From NCBI RefSeq assembly GCF_900111315.1, contig NZ_FOGU01000001.1, positions 124,001 through 188,000 on the forward strand: DNA of 64,000 nucleotides, given 5' to 3'. Position numbers and translations under genes: made by a program. Shown here piece by piece: positions 1 through 12,690 of the stretch. The stretch is from Tranquillimonas rosea. Its GTDB lineage: Bacteria; Pseudomonadota; Alphaproteobacteria; Rhodobacterales; Rhodobacteraceae. The notes under the pieces were generated by a model. It had not been told where the DNA came from. It made no database searches and worked only from the letters and a program-made list of their open reading frames with translations. The first letter of the stretch is position 1. Each line of letters starts with the position of its first letter.

Positions 1-4313
<4,313 letters not shown>

Positions 4314-4363
4314 CACAAACTCCGGATTTCGATATCGTCGGTACTAGAAATTGACCAAAAGGG

Positions 4364-4378
4364 TTAAGCCGACGTTAC
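4364..4378 (-). promoter_or_regulatory. CtrA-box-like site upstream of ctrA
   Basis: The plus strand reads TTAA, seven bases, TTAC. This fits the CtrA consensus TTAA-N7-TTAA with one mismatch and exact spacing. It lies 51-65 bases before the ctrA start codon and overlaps the region expected for its -10 element, as for an autoregulatory site. Seen by eye only. Confidence 0.45.
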
Positions 4379-4396
4379 TAGGAGAGCGGCCGCCCC

Positions 4397-4402
4397 TGTC
4401 AA
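4397..4402 (-). promoter_or_regulatory. Perfect -35 hexamer (TTGACA) of a candidate ctrA promoter
   Basis: On the minus strand TTGACA lies just past the sciP stop codon. A weak -10 candidate TAGTAA follows after 16 bases and ends next to the CtrA-like box. This suggests ctrA can be transcribed independently of sciP. Confidence 0.4.
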
Positions 4403-4403
4403 T

Positions 4404-4682
4404 CTAAAGTTGTCGATATTTCTGTAATCGGGTCGCCTTCAGCGCCGCCTCACCGTGGACATCGACGGCCGATCGCCAGCTGCGCAGCTCTTCGGCGCTC
4501 AGCCCATACATCTCCAGCGCCTCGTCCTCGGTGATGAGGCCAGCGGCGACGGCCCGGACCACCGCGGCCTTGCGGCTGGCCACCCACCGCATCGTGCCCT
4601 GAGGCGGCAGATCCGCACGCGTCATCGTGCGGCCGTCCGGCAGCCGGACGGCCCGTTTTCCGTTCACCTTCTTCAGATACAT
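4404..4682 (-). CDS. sciP: CtrA inhibitor SciP (DUF1153 family)
   Basis: SciP is a small helix-turn-helix protein that in Caulobacter binds CtrA and blocks activation of CtrA-dependent promoters. The start MYLKKVNGKR gives 92 residues. The DUF1153 signatures are all present: RAVRLPDGRTMTRADLPP, RWVASRKAAVVRAV, GLITEDEALEMYGLS and the C-terminal ATRLQKYRQL. An ATG-proximal AAGGGG is a plausible ribosome site. An upstream start at 4718 would add 12 non-conserved residues. Its position directly before ctrA places the regulator and its antagonist side by side, possibly co-transcribed. Whether SciP acts in the same way outside Caulobacter is inferred from the family. Confidence 0.92.
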   Translation of the reverse strand: MYLKKVNGKRAVRLPDGRTMTRADLPPQGTMRWVASRKAAVVRAVAAGLITEDEALEMYGLSAEELRSWRSAVDVHGEAALKATRLQKYRQL

Positions 4683-4754
4683 TCCCGCAACCCCTTGCGT
4701 TTCCCCGGGGACGGACAATGACCGTAGCCGCTTAAGGGCCGATGAAACGACGCC

Positions 4755-4782
4755 TTGTGAATATGGGCAATTTTCCTATATT
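4755..4782 (+). promoter_or_regulatory. Candidate promoter of mnmA
   Basis: TTGTGA (4755-4760) and TATATT (4777-4782) are separated by 16 bases and end 29 bases before the mnmA start. The -10 is close to consensus and the -35 matches four of six positions. It lies in the divergent region between sciP and mnmA. Confidence 0.5.
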
Positions 4783-4811
4783 GGCGGCACATTCTCCCGA
4801 AGGTTCAGAAG

Positions 4812-5954
4812 ATGCCCCTCGACAGCACAACCAAGCTGAATTCGCTCGGCTTTGCCAAGGCGCCGTCCGAAACCCGCGTCGTCGTCGCGATGTCCGGCGG
4901 TGTCGACAGTTCCGTCGTCGCGGCCGAACTGGCGGCGCAGGGCTATGACGTGGTCGGCGTCACGCTGCAGCTTTACGACCACGGCGCGGCCCTGGCCAAG
5001 AAGGGCGCCTGCTGTGCCGGGCGCGACATCCACGACGCGCGCCGCGTGGCCGACGAGATGGGCTTTCCCCACTACGTGCTCGACTACGAGAACACGTTCC
5101 GCGAGGCGGTGATCGACGAATTCGCCGACAGCTATCTTGGCGGCGCGACGCCCGTGCCCTGCATCCGCTGCAACGAGCGGGTGAAGTTCCGCGACCTTCT
5201 GGAGACGGCGAAGGATCTCGACGCCGATTGCATGGCGACCGGCCACTACATCCAGCGCAAGATGGGTCCGAACGGGGCCGAGCTGCATTGCGCCGCCGAC
5301 GACGCCCGCGATCAGTCGTATTTCCTGTTTTCCACCACGCAGGAGCAGCTGGACTACCTGCGGTTCCCGCTGGGCCACCTGCAGTCGAAGTCCGACACCC
5401 GCGCGCTGGCCGCGAAATACGGGCTGGGCGTGGCCGACAAGCCCGACAGCCAGGACATCTGCTTCGTCCCCGACGGCGACTATGCCAGCGTGATCGAGAA
5501 GCTGCGCCCCGGCGCCGCCGAACCGGGCGAGATCGTCCATGCCGACGGCCGGGTCCTGGGCACGCACAAGGGCGTCATACACTACACGATCGGCCAGCGG
5601 CGCGGTCTGGGCATCGGCGGGCTGGACGAGCCGCTCTACGTGGTGAAGCTCGATACCGAGAACTGCCGCGTCATCGTCGGCCCCAAGGAGATGCTGGCGA
5701 CCCGCGTGGTGCCGGTGCGCGAGATCAACTGGCTGGGGGACGCGGACTTCCATGACGGGCCGCACGAGATCTCTGTCAAGGTCCGCTCCACCCGGCCGCC
5801 CCGCCCGGCGATCCTGCGGCCGCTACCGGATGGCGGCGCCGAGGTCGAGTTGCTGACGCCCGAGGAAGGCGTCTCTCCGGGGCAGGCCTGCGTGTTCTAC
5901 GAGACGGGCACGACGCGCGTTCTGGGCGGCGGCTGGATCTGGCGCGGGGCCTGA
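4812..5954 (+). CDS. mnmA: tRNA-specific 2-thiouridylase MnmA
   Basis: MnmA thiolates uridine 34 of the Lys, Glu and Gln tRNAs, taking sulfur from the IscS relay and activating the base with ATP. It has 380 residues. The PP-loop [10 protein letters not shown] is near residue 28. The catalytic cysteine lies in [13 protein letters not shown] (Cys120, with an extra Cys117), and the second catalytic cysteine is Cys217 in [13 protein letters not shown]. The [12 protein letters not shown] segment belongs to the central domain, and a C-terminal beta-barrel follows. The gene is monocistronic and convergent with lpxB. A repeat element that may end its transcript lies at 6000. Confidence 0.97.
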   Translation: MPLDSTTKLNSLGFAKAPSETRVVVAMSGGVDSSVVAAELAAQGYDVVGVTLQLYDHGAALAKKGACCAGRDIHDARRVADEMGFPHYVLDYENTFREAVIDEFADSYLGGATPVPCIRCNERVKFRDLLETAKDLDADCMATGHYIQRKMGPNGAELHCAADDARDQSYFLFSTTQEQLDYLRFPLGHLQSKSDTRALAAKYGLGVADKPDSQDICFVPDGDYASVIEKLRPGAAEPGEIVHADGRVLGTHKGVIHYTIGQRRGLGIGGLDEPLYVVKLDTENCRVIVGPKEMLATRVVPVREINWLGDADFHDGPHEISVKVRSTRPPRPAILRPLPDGGAEVELLTPEEGVSPGQACVFYETGTTRVLGGGWIWRGA

Positions 5955-5999
5955 GCGCGGGACGGTGATCCGGCGGGGCTGCCCTTGGCACTCGTCGGA

Positions 6000-6019
6000 G
6001 CCTCCGGCGGGGATATTTT
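6000..6019 (+). repeat. Intergenic repeat, copy 1 (possible 3'-end element)
   Basis: The sequence gcctccggcggggatatttt occurs here, 45 bases after mnmA, and again at 47784-47803, 91 bases after an ABC permease gene. Both copies lie on the plus strand at the 3' end of a plus-strand gene that faces a minus-strand gene. The GCC-TCC-GGC core can form a short stem followed by a T-rich stretch. I recall this element as common in Rhodobacteraceae genomes; its function is not known to me. Confidence 0.6.
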
Positions 6020-6033
6020 CAGGACCAAAGAGG

Positions 6034-7173
6034 TCAGAGGCGTGCGAGGATGGCTTGGGCCGCTCGCAGGCCCGGCGGAGCGTCGTGCAGGCCCAGGCGC
6101 TCCATCGTGAGGCGGGCGGCGGCCTGTTGCGGCGCGCGCGTCTCGGGGTTGCGCAGGAGGTCCTGGAGCGCTGGCGCGATGAGGTCGGCGCGGCACCTGG
6201 CACCGATGAACTCTGGCACGGCGCGGGTCTCCGAGACGAGGTTGACCAGCGTCACCGTGTCGATCAGCGCCATGGCGGTGATGATCTTGCGGCTGAGCCA
6301 GGCCATGTCGTAGGCCACGATCATCGGCACGCCGGCGCGCGCCAGTTCCAGCGACACCGTGCCGGAGGCCGCGAGGGCGGCGTCGCAGGCGCCGAAGGCG
6401 GCCCATTTCCGTGACCTCTCGCCCGCGTCGATCAGGACCGGCTCCAGGGGCCAGTCCTTCGTCAGCTCCTTCATCGCGGACATGAGGCCCGGTGCCACCG
6501 GCACGACGGCGGCGAGGTCGGGCATGGTCCGGGCGAGGTCGGCGAGGGTGCGGCCGAAGACGGGGGCCAGGCGGGCGATCTCGCCCTGGCGCGATCCGGG
6601 CAGGACGCAGAGCGCGGGGCCTTTCAGCGCGTGTTCGTCGCGGAACGCCGCGATCTCGTCCGGAGTGGCGACGGGCTCGGAGACGACGGGGTGGCCGACG
6701 AAATCGCAGGCGACGCCGGCGGCCTCCATGTAGGGCGGCTCGAACGGCAGCACCGCGAGCACCTGGTCGACGCGACCCGCCATCCGCGCGGCCCGTCCGG
6801 GCCGCCACGCCCAGACCGACGGCGCGACGTAATGCACGATGCGAGTGGGCGCGCGGGCGCGGACCAGCCGCGCGAGGCGGAGGCAGAAATCCGGGCTGTC
6901 GATCGTGACCAGCAGGTCCGGCGCCTCGGAGACCGCGGCGTCGGCAGCCTGGTGCAGGCGCCGGCGGAGATGGGGGTAGCGCGGGATGATCTCGGCCAGC
7001 CCCATCACCGACAGGTCGGACATGGGAAAGAGGCTGTCGAGCCCTTCGGCCTGCATCAGCGGGCCGCCCACGCCGCAGAACCTCATATCGGGCCGGAGCT
7101 CGCGCAGCCCCGCCATCAAGGCCGCGCCGAGCCGGTCGCCCGACGCCTCGCCCGCCACGAGGAAGACCTTCAC
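6034..7173 (-). CDS. lpxB: Lipid A disaccharide synthase LpxB
   Basis: LpxB condenses UDP-2,3-diacylglucosamine with lipid X to form the tetraacyl disaccharide of lipid A at the inner face of the cytoplasmic membrane. A GTG start (VKVFLVAGEASGDRLGA) gives 379 residues and overlaps the lpxI stop as GTGA. Family motifs present are VAGEASGD, the CGVGGPLM segment, TIDSPDF, YVAPSVWAWRPGR, LPGSRQGEI near residue 190 and the acceptor-site ASGTVSLELARAGVPMIVAY. It is the last gene of the envelope operon and ends convergent with mnmA. Confidence 0.96.
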   Translation of the reverse strand: MKVFLVAGEASGDRLGAALMAGLRELRPDMRFCGVGGPLMQAEGLDSLFPMSDLSVMGLAEIIPRYPHLRRRLHQAADAAVSEAPDLLVTIDSPDFCLRLARLVRARAPTRIVHYVAPSVWAWRPGRAARMAGRVDQVLAVLPFEPPYMEAAGVACDFVGHPVVSEPVATPDEIAAFRDEHALKGPALCVLPGSRQGEIARLAPVFGRTLADLARTMPDLAAVVPVAPGLMSAMKELTKDWPLEPVLIDAGERSRKWAAFGACDAALAASGTVSLELARAGVPMIVAYDMAWLSRKIITAMALIDTVTLVNLVSETRAVPEFIGARCRADLIAPALQDLLRNPETRAPQQAAARLTMERLGLHDAPPGLRAAQAILARL

Positions 7174-7994
7174 GGTACATGCCCCCAGAGGAACAGGCCC
7201 GCGGCATCGCAATCGGCGCACACACGGTCGCGGTCCAGGACGAGCACGCCGCCCGCCTCGACGGCGAGACCGGAGAGGCCGGCGCGCAGGGCGCCCGCCA
7301 CGGTGTCGGGCCCGATCGTCGGAAGGTCGACCCGGTGGTCCTGCCCCGGCTTCGGCGCCTTGTAGAGGATGCCGCGCCCGGCGGCGGGATCGGGGCGGAT
7401 GTCGGCGAGGCCGGGCAGCGTGGCGAGCATCCGGTCGGTGCCGGGCAGCGCCTCGACCGCCAGCGCCTGCCCCTGGGCCACGACGCAGGACTGGCCCACA
7501 TCCGCCGCGCCGAGCGCGCCGACGATCCGGGCCGCGCGGTCGATGTCGGCGCGGTCGCGCACGGAGGGTTCGGCGCGGGTCAGGCAGCCGGGTTCGACCA
7601 GGAGGTCCGGCCTGAGCTCGTGGGCGGCGCGGGGCGTCAGGCCGGCCTCTTCGAACAGGGCGAGGACGGTACGCAGGGTCGTGTCGTCGCCGTCCTTCAT
7701 GGCCTGGGAAAGCCGCGGCACGAGGGGGGCGGTGGCGGCGTCGATGGCGGTGGGGTCGATGTCGGGACGTCGGACGGCGCCCGCGAAACAGACCTCGGTC
7801 GCGCCCTCCCGCCGCAGGTCCTGCAGGAACGTGCCCAGCCGCTCGATGCGGAAACTGCGGCACTCGCGGCCCGCGTCCGGAACGGTGCAGGGCGCGCCCT
7901 CCATTGCGCAGAGGAGCCACGGCGCGCTGCCCGCGTCGAGCGTGTCGGCCAGGAGTTCCGGCAGGCGTCCCTGCCCTGCGATCAGCGCCAGCAT
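7170..7994 (-). CDS. lpxI: UDP-2,3-diacylglucosamine pyrophosphatase LpxI
   Basis: LpxI (DUF1009) hydrolyses UDP-2,3-diacylglucosamine to lipid X and UMP, replacing LpxH in most alphaproteobacteria. It has 274 residues, starting MLALIAGQGRLPELL. Family segments seen are EVCFAGAVRRPDI, the MKDGDDTTLRTVL acidic region near residue 100, VVAQGQALAVEALPGTDRML and GILYKAPKPGQD. The start codon overlaps the lpxA stop (ATGA), and its own stop overlaps the lpxB start. Its position between lpxA and lpxB fits the fourth step of lipid A synthesis. Confidence 0.94.
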   Translation of the reverse strand: MLALIAGQGRLPELLADTLDAGSAPWLLCAMEGAPCTVPDAGRECRSFRIERLGTFLQDLRREGATEVCFAGAVRRPDIDPTAIDAATAPLVPRLSQAMKDGDDTTLRTVLALFEEAGLTPRAAHELRPDLLVEPGCLTRAEPSVRDRADIDRAARIVGALGAADVGQSCVVAQGQALAVEALPGTDRMLATLPGLADIRPDPAAGRGILYKAPKPGQDHRVDLPTIGPDTVAGALRAGLSGLAVEAGGVLVLDRDRVCADCDAAGLFLWGHVP

Positions 7995-8791
7995 CAGCGC
8001 GGCGTCAGGAAGCCGCGGTCGCTCTCGGCCAGGACGAAGTCGACGATGTCGCGGACATAGTCGCTGCCGGTCTCGGACGAGAGGCGGCGGGCGCGATCCT
8101 GGAATGCGCCCTCGCCCTGCTTGAGCGTCTGGAACGCGGCCCGGAGTGCCGTGATGTCCTCGCGTCCGACGCCCTTTCGCTTGAGCCCGACGAGGTTGAG
8201 ACCGTCGATCTCGCCCCGCGGCCCCTGCACCAGCGCGTAGGGCATCACGTCGTGGGTGACCATGGTAACGGCGCCGATGATGGCGCCCTGCCCGATGCGG
8301 ACCCATTGGTGCACGCCAGAGAGACCGCCGAGGATGACATTGTCGCCGAGGACGCAATGTCCCGCCAGCGCTGAGTTGTTCACCAGGATCACGTTGTCGC
8401 CGACCTGGCAGTCGTGGGCGACATGGGCGCCGGCCATGAACAGGCAGTCGTCGCCGACGCGCGTGACGCCGCCGCCGCCCTCGGTGCCGGTGTTCATCGT
8501 GACGTGTTCACGGATGCGGGCGCGCTTGCCGACGATCAGGCGCGTCTCTTCGCCGGCGAACTTGAGGTCCTGCGGGATCTCTCCGATCGTCGCGAAGGGA
8601 AACACCGTCGTGCCTTCGCCGAGCTCGGTGCGGCCGGTGATGACGACGTGGCTGCGAATCTCGACATCCGCGGCGAGGGTCACGCCCCCCCCGATCAGGG
8701 CGAAGGGACCGACGACCGCGCCGGCGCCGATCTCGGCGCCGTCCTCGACCACGGCGGAGGGATGAATCCGGGCTGTGTGATGGATCGCCAT
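7994..8791 (-). CDS. lpxA: UDP-N-acetylglucosamine acyltransferase LpxA
   Basis: LpxA transfers a hydroxyacyl chain from acyl carrier protein to O-3 of UDP-GlcNAc, the first step of lipid A synthesis. It has 265 residues. The N-terminal two thirds are a left-handed parallel beta-helix of imperfect hexapeptide repeats (HPSAVVEDGAEIGAG, VNNSALAGHCVLGDNVILGG). The catalytic histidine lies in the AHVAHDCQVGDN segment near residue 120. A helical C-terminal domain follows from about residue 190 (GLNLVGLKRKG). It is one base from fabZ and overlaps lpxI. Confidence 0.97.
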   Translation of the reverse strand: MAIHHTARIHPSAVVEDGAEIGAGAVVGPFALIGGGVTLAADVEIRSHVVITGRTELGEGTTVFPFATIGEIPQDLKFAGEETRLIVGKRARIREHVTMNTGTEGGGGVTRVGDDCLFMAGAHVAHDCQVGDNVILVNNSALAGHCVLGDNVILGGLSGVHQWVRIGQGAIIGAVTMVTHDVMPYALVQGPRGEIDGLNLVGLKRKGVGREDITALRAAFQTLKQGEGAFQDRARRLSSETGSDYVRDIVDFVLAESDRGFLTPR

Positions 8792-8792
8792 C

Positions 8793-9245
8793 TCAGGCGG
8801 GCAGTTCCATCATGGCGGTGAACTCGGCCTCGCAGGCGAGCTCTCCGTCCACCGTGGCGCGTCCCGAGAACTTCCACACCTTGCCGCCGCCGCGCTTGGT
8901 CGTGATGGCCATCTCGAGGACGTCGCCGGGCACGACCTTGCGGCGGAACTTGCAGCTGTCGATCGCCATGAAATAGACGCGGAACTGCTTGTCGGCCAGG
9001 TCCTGCGCCACACCGACCATCACCGCGGCGGTCTGGGCCATCGCCTCGACGATGGTGACGCCCGGCATGATCGGGGCGCCGGGGAAGTGCCCCTGGAAGT
9101 GCGGTTCGTTGAACGACACGTTCTTGAGGCCCACGGCCGATTTCGTGCCGTCGATGTCCCGCACCCGATCCACCAAAAGGAACGGATAGCGGTGCGGAAT
9201 GATCCGCTGGATCAGGTCGATATCGGCGGTGGCGAGGTCGGTCAT
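8793..9245 (-). CDS. fabZ: 3-hydroxyacyl-ACP dehydratase FabZ
   Basis: FabZ dehydrates 3-hydroxyacyl-ACP in fatty acid elongation and competes with LpxA for the same acyl pool. The start [10 protein letters not shown] gives 150 residues. The hot-dog fold motifs are [11 protein letters not shown], then His53 in [11 protein letters not shown] and Glu67 in [10 protein letters not shown], which form the catalytic pair. The next gene upstream is ompH, 72 bases away. I do not see lpxD between ompH and fabZ, where enterobacteria carry it. Confidence 0.97.
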   Translation of the reverse strand: MTDLATADIDLIQRIIPHRYPFLLVDRVRDIDGTKSAVGLKNVSFNEPHFQGHFPGAPIMPGVTIVEAMAQTAAVMVGVAQDLADKQFRVYFMAIDSCKFRRKVVPGDVLEMAITTKRGGGKVWKFSGRATVDGELACEAEFTAMMELPA

Positions 9246-9317
9246 GGGCGTCGTCCGCAACTGTTCTGGCTTGTGCCGTTGCCTAGCAAGCGGGGCGTGG
9301 CGGCACAAGCGCGGGCG

Positions 9318-10013
9318 CTATTCCACCGGATCGGGCCGGTCCTCTTCGAGCTCGGGCATCGCCGGTGCCGGCGCGGTGCCGTCGTCCTGCGTCTGCGGAT
9401 CAGCGGTGTCGGAGGCGTCCGGGGCGTCGGGGGACTCGACGATCGGCTCGGCCAGGATCGTGTCGGTGAGCAGGTCACCGCCCTCGCCGATCGCGTCGTC
9501 GATCCGTTCGATCGCCTCGTCGGTGATGTCGATGGCGTCGGCAGACAGGAAGATCGCACGCCGGTCCAAGATGGCGACGGCGCCGCGGTCGCGCACGACC
9601 TCTTCCAAAACCCCGGCGATCTGCGACAGGAACACCTGCTGCGCCTGCTCGCGCAGCCGCGTGACGTCGCGCACCTTGGAATCCTGCCGATCGCGGAGAC
9701 GCTGGACCTTTTCGTCGAACGCCTCGGCCAGTGGCGCAAATTCCTCGGGCGCCAGCGTGGCGCGGCGCTCGGTCAGGTCGCGCTCTTCGGCGATCAGCTC
9801 GTTCTCGATACGGCGGTTCTCGGCGGCCAGCGCCTCGGCCTTGGCCTCGATCTCGGCGGCGATGCGGCGGCCGAACGCGGATTCCGAGAACAGGCGGTCC
9901 TGATCGACCGTCAGGATCGGCGACGGGACGGTGACCGGCGCACCCTGCTGCTGGGCCACCGCGCAGAGCGGCGCGGCCAGCGCCAGGACGCAGGCCATCA
10001 GCAGGGCGCGCAT
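9318..10013 (-). CDS. OmpH/Skp family periplasmic chaperone
   Basis: OmpH/Skp proteins hold unfolded outer membrane proteins in the periplasm on their way to BamA. It has 231 residues. A signal peptide (MRALLMACVLALAAPLCAVA) is followed by an ILTVDQDRLF start of the mature domain. A long charged helix from about residue 45 to 130 (AAEIEAKAEALAAE, EERDLTERRATLAPEEF) forms the coiled-coil tentacle. The C-terminal 45 residues are Asp/Pro/Ala-rich and low complexity, a tail not seen in E. coli Skp. It lies four bases downstream of bamA, as in most proteobacteria. Confidence 0.88.
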   Translation of the reverse strand: MRALLMACVLALAAPLCAVAQQQGAPVTVPSPILTVDQDRLFSESAFGRRIAAEIEAKAEALAAENRRIENELIAEERDLTERRATLAPEEFAPLAEAFDEKVQRLRDRQDSKVRDVTRLREQAQQVFLSQIAGVLEEVVRDRGAVAILDRRAIFLSADAIDITDEAIERIDDAIGEGGDLLTDTILAEPIVESPDAPDASDTADPQTQDDGTAPAPAMPELEEDRPDPVE

Positions 10014-10017
10014 GGTC

Positions 10018-12360
10018 TCAGAACCGGGTCGAGATGGTGATCGCGAACTGTTCTTCCTCGTCATAGGTCTCCTTCTGGAGCGCCTTCGAGAAGTTGAAAC
10101 GCAGCGGACCGATCGGCGTGGTCCAGAACAGCGACACGCCCACGACCGAGCGCAGGTGGAAGTCATCGTCGACCTCGACCCCGTTGGCGCCGGACGTGTT
10201 GTCGAGGCTCCAGACCGACCCCGCATCGGCAAACACGCCGCCGGTGATGCCGTATTCCTCGGGCACGCCGATCGGGAACTCGGCCTCGAAGCGGGCCACC
10301 GCATAGACGTTGCCGCCGAGCGCGTCCTCGTTCTCGGCCTCGAGATCGCGCGGGCCGAGGCCCTTGGAGCCGAAGCCGCGCATCTGGCGCGAGGACAGGA
10401 AGTAGCGGTCGGTCACGCGGCTATCGCCGTCGAGCATGTGGATCGCGCCGCCCTCGATCGTGGCGCGCAGCGTCACTTCCTCGTTGTAGACACGGGTCTG
10501 TGCCGAGGCGAGCGCGCGGGTCTCGATATACTCATTGTCGCCGCCGACGCCGGCATAGGTCTGGCCGAATTCCAGCAGGACGCCCGCGTTGGGGTTCAGG
10601 CCGGTGACGCGGGTGTCGTAGCTCAGCTCGTAGCCGAGCGAACTGGTCACCTTGCTGCCCTCTTCCGCCTGGATGATCGGCGAGGTGTCCTCGCTCACGT
10701 CCGAGATTTCGGCCTCGGCCAGGCGATAGGTCAGACCGAGACGGCCGTTCTCGCTGATCGGGAACTCGAACCCGGTGCTGAAGCCGAGGATCTCGGTATC
10801 GTAGTCGGCCGCGTCGTTGTCGGTCGTGTTGTAGAACGCGCTGAAGCGATATCGCAGGTCACGGCCCAGGAAATACGGCTCGATGAAGGTAATCGACGAA
10901 TCCGCCGAGTCGGTTCCGGTATTGTAGCTGAACGCCAGCGTCTGCCCGCGGCCGAGGAAGTTGCGCTCGGAGAACGACACGGACAGGCCGGGCCCGTTCT
11001 CGAGCGAATAGCTGGCACCGAAGGAAAGCGAGCCGGTCGGTTGCTCTTCGACATTCACGTCGACGACCACTTGGTCCTCGGCGGAGCCCTGGCTGGTCTC
11101 GACATCAACGTTCGAGAAGTAATTCAGCGCCCGGATACGCTCGGCCGCCTGGCGGATCTGGCGCGGGTTGAACGGGTCGCCCTCAACCGTGCGGAACTGC
11201 CGGCGCACGACGCGGTCCAGCGTGGTCTGGTTGCCCTCGATGTCGATGCGCTCGACGAACACGCGGGGGCCGCGCGTCAGGCGGTAGTTCACGTCGAGCG
11301 TCAAAGTGCGCTCGTTCCGCGAGATCTGCGGCTCGACCCGGACGAAGTTCAGGCCCTTCTGGATCGCCAGCCGCTCCATCCGCGCGACGTCGCGTTCGAT
11401 CGCGGTCGGGGTGTAAGTGCTGCCGGCGCGGGTACGCGCGACATTGAGGAATTCCTGCGCGTTCACTTCCGCCAGATCCGACGACGCGGTAATCTGGCCG
11501 AAATCGAATTGCTGGCCTTCCTCGATGTTGAACTGAATGAAGAAGGCGCCGCGGTCGCGGGCGAATTCGCTGCTGACATTCGTGATGCGGAAATCGGCGT
11601 AACCGCGCGAATTGTAGAAATCCGTCAGAAGCTGGCGGTCATATCCGATCCTATCGCTGACGAACGTGTCGCGCTGGATGATCTGACGCAGAAGGCCGGC
11701 CTGTTTCGTCTCCAGCACGCCGCGCAGGCGACGGTCGGAATAGGCGCGGTTGCCGACGAACGAGACGCGCTCGATCTCGCTGACGCCGCCCTCGGCGACC
11801 TCGAAGACCAGGTCGACACGGTTGTCCGACCGCTCGATGATACGGGGCGAGACAGACGCCGCCACTCGGCCGGCCTGCTGATAGGCGTTGGTGATCGCCG
11901 CGGCGTCCGCTTCGGCCTGCGTCGGGTTGTAGACGCGGCGCGGCGTGGATTCCACCAGCGGGCGCAGCTCGTCGTCGCTGAGCCGGTCGTTGCCCTCGAT
12001 GTTGATGCGGTTGATCGTCGGGTATTCCTCGACCCGGATCACGAGCGTGCCGCCCTGCGGCTCGATCTCGACCGAGCGGAACAGGCCGGAATTGACGAGC
12101 CGCTGGTAGGCGTCGTTCAGCGTCGCCGCGCCGACCGCCTGCCCCTGCGGGATGCCTGCGATCGAGGCGATCGAATTCGGCTCGATCCGCTGGTTCCCCT
12201 GGATCGCCACGTTGGAGAAACTGTAGGTCTGCGCGTGCGCCACCTGCGGCAGCGGCGCGGTGGCCAGCATGGCCGCGACACTGGCCATTCCGATGCCGCG
12301 CCCGACCGCTGCGGCAGCCCCTTTCCGACGCGCTGCCACGCCACTGTCCCGATTGCTCAT
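10018..12360 (-). CDS. bamA: Outer membrane protein assembly factor BamA
   Basis: BamA is the outer membrane barrel that inserts other beta-barrel proteins. It has 780 residues from the ATG at 12360; an ATG at 12369 is equally possible. A signal peptide ends near QVAHAQ, followed by five POTRA domains (FSNVAIQGNQRIEPNSI begins the first). The barrel starts around SLSFGASYSLENGPGLS and ends with the terminal Phe of the beta-signal (AITISTRF). The L6-loop motif reads MRGFGSKGLG, with Met in place of the Val/Ile of the classic VRGF. Its own promoter lies between it and the terminator that ends the upstream part of the block. Confidence 0.96.
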   Translation of the reverse strand: MSNRDSGVAARRKGAAAAVGRGIGMASVAAMLATAPLPQVAHAQTYSFSNVAIQGNQRIEPNSIASIAGIPQGQAVGAATLNDAYQRLVNSGLFRSVEIEPQGGTLVIRVEEYPTINRINIEGNDRLSDDELRPLVESTPRRVYNPTQAEADAAAITNAYQQAGRVAASVSPRIIERSDNRVDLVFEVAEGGVSEIERVSFVGNRAYSDRRLRGVLETKQAGLLRQIIQRDTFVSDRIGYDRQLLTDFYNSRGYADFRITNVSSEFARDRGAFFIQFNIEEGQQFDFGQITASSDLAEVNAQEFLNVARTRAGSTYTPTAIERDVARMERLAIQKGLNFVRVEPQISRNERTLTLDVNYRLTRGPRVFVERIDIEGNQTTLDRVVRRQFRTVEGDPFNPRQIRQAAERIRALNYFSNVDVETSQGSAEDQVVVDVNVEEQPTGSLSFGASYSLENGPGLSVSFSERNFLGRGQTLAFSYNTGTDSADSSITFIEPYFLGRDLRYRFSAFYNTTDNDAADYDTEILGFSTGFEFPISENGRLGLTYRLAEAEISDVSEDTSPIIQAEEGSKVTSSLGYELSYDTRVTGLNPNAGVLLEFGQTYAGVGGDNEYIETRALASAQTRVYNEEVTLRATIEGGAIHMLDGDSRVTDRYFLSSRQMRGFGSKGLGPRDLEAENEDALGGNVYAVARFEAEFPIGVPEEYGITGGVFADAGSVWSLDNTSGANGVEVDDDFHLRSVVGVSLFWTTPIGPLRFNFSKALQKETYDEEEQFAITISTRF

Positions 12361-12394
12361 GCGCCCCATTCCATATTCGGTCGTCTTTGCGAAA

Positions 12395-12423
12395 TGGGTA
12401 CTGGGAATGGTGCGCCTTGTCAA
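12395..12423 (-). promoter_or_regulatory. Candidate bamA promoter
   Basis: On the minus strand a perfect TTGACA (12418-12423) is followed after 17 bases by TACCCA (12395-12400). The -35 overlaps the T-tract of the upstream terminator, so termination of the rseP side and initiation for bamA are packed together. The -10 is weak. Confidence 0.45.
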
Positions 12424-12429
12424 AACGCG

Positions 12430-12462
12430 AAGGCCCGCCTCCGGTTCGCGAAGGCGGGCCTT
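12430..12462 (-). terminator. Intrinsic terminator between the rseP side and bamA
   Basis: Perfect 11-base arms AAGGCCCGCCT (12430-12440) and AGGCGGGCCTT (12452-12462) are followed on the minus strand by TCGCGTTTTG. A second small hairpin (CCGGACA, loop, TGTCCGG; 12470-12487) sits just before it. It ends transcripts arriving from rseP and the microprotein gene. Confidence 0.75.
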
Positions 12463-12493
12463 GTGCAAGCCGGACACGCCTGTCCGGACGGCG

Positions 12494-12619
12494 TCAGAGA
12501 GAGCCGACGAACGCCCCCAGTCCCAATGCGCCGATGATCGTCGCCACGTACAGCAGCCGGTCCCAGTTCAGATCGAACAGGAGCGACAGGCTATTCGCGC
12601 CGTCCTGAAGTTGATTCAT
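12494..12619 (-). CDS. 41-residue single-pass membrane microprotein
   Basis: This short frame starts ATG at 12619, reads MNQLQDGANSLSLLFDLNWD and continues with RLLYVATIIGALGLGAFVGSL before a TGA. It has a polar, mildly acidic N-terminus of about 20 residues and one hydrophobic, glycine-rich helix. It stands between rseP (71 bases upstream) and the terminator, so it would be the last gene of the rseP transcript. The minus strand upstream of the ATG carries only a weak purine-rich ribosome site (GGAAT). I do not recognise a family. The frame fills the gap neatly and uses codons like its neighbours. A link to RseP or to BamA assembly would be speculation based on position. Confidence 0.55.
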   Translation of the reverse strand: MNQLQDGANSLSLLFDLNWDRLLYVATIIGALGLGAFVGSL

Positions 12620-12690
12620 GATTCCGTTCCCGTTTGGACGGGTCCGCGGATAGGCCCCGAATATGGCGCGAGTTGGACGTCAAGAAGGCG

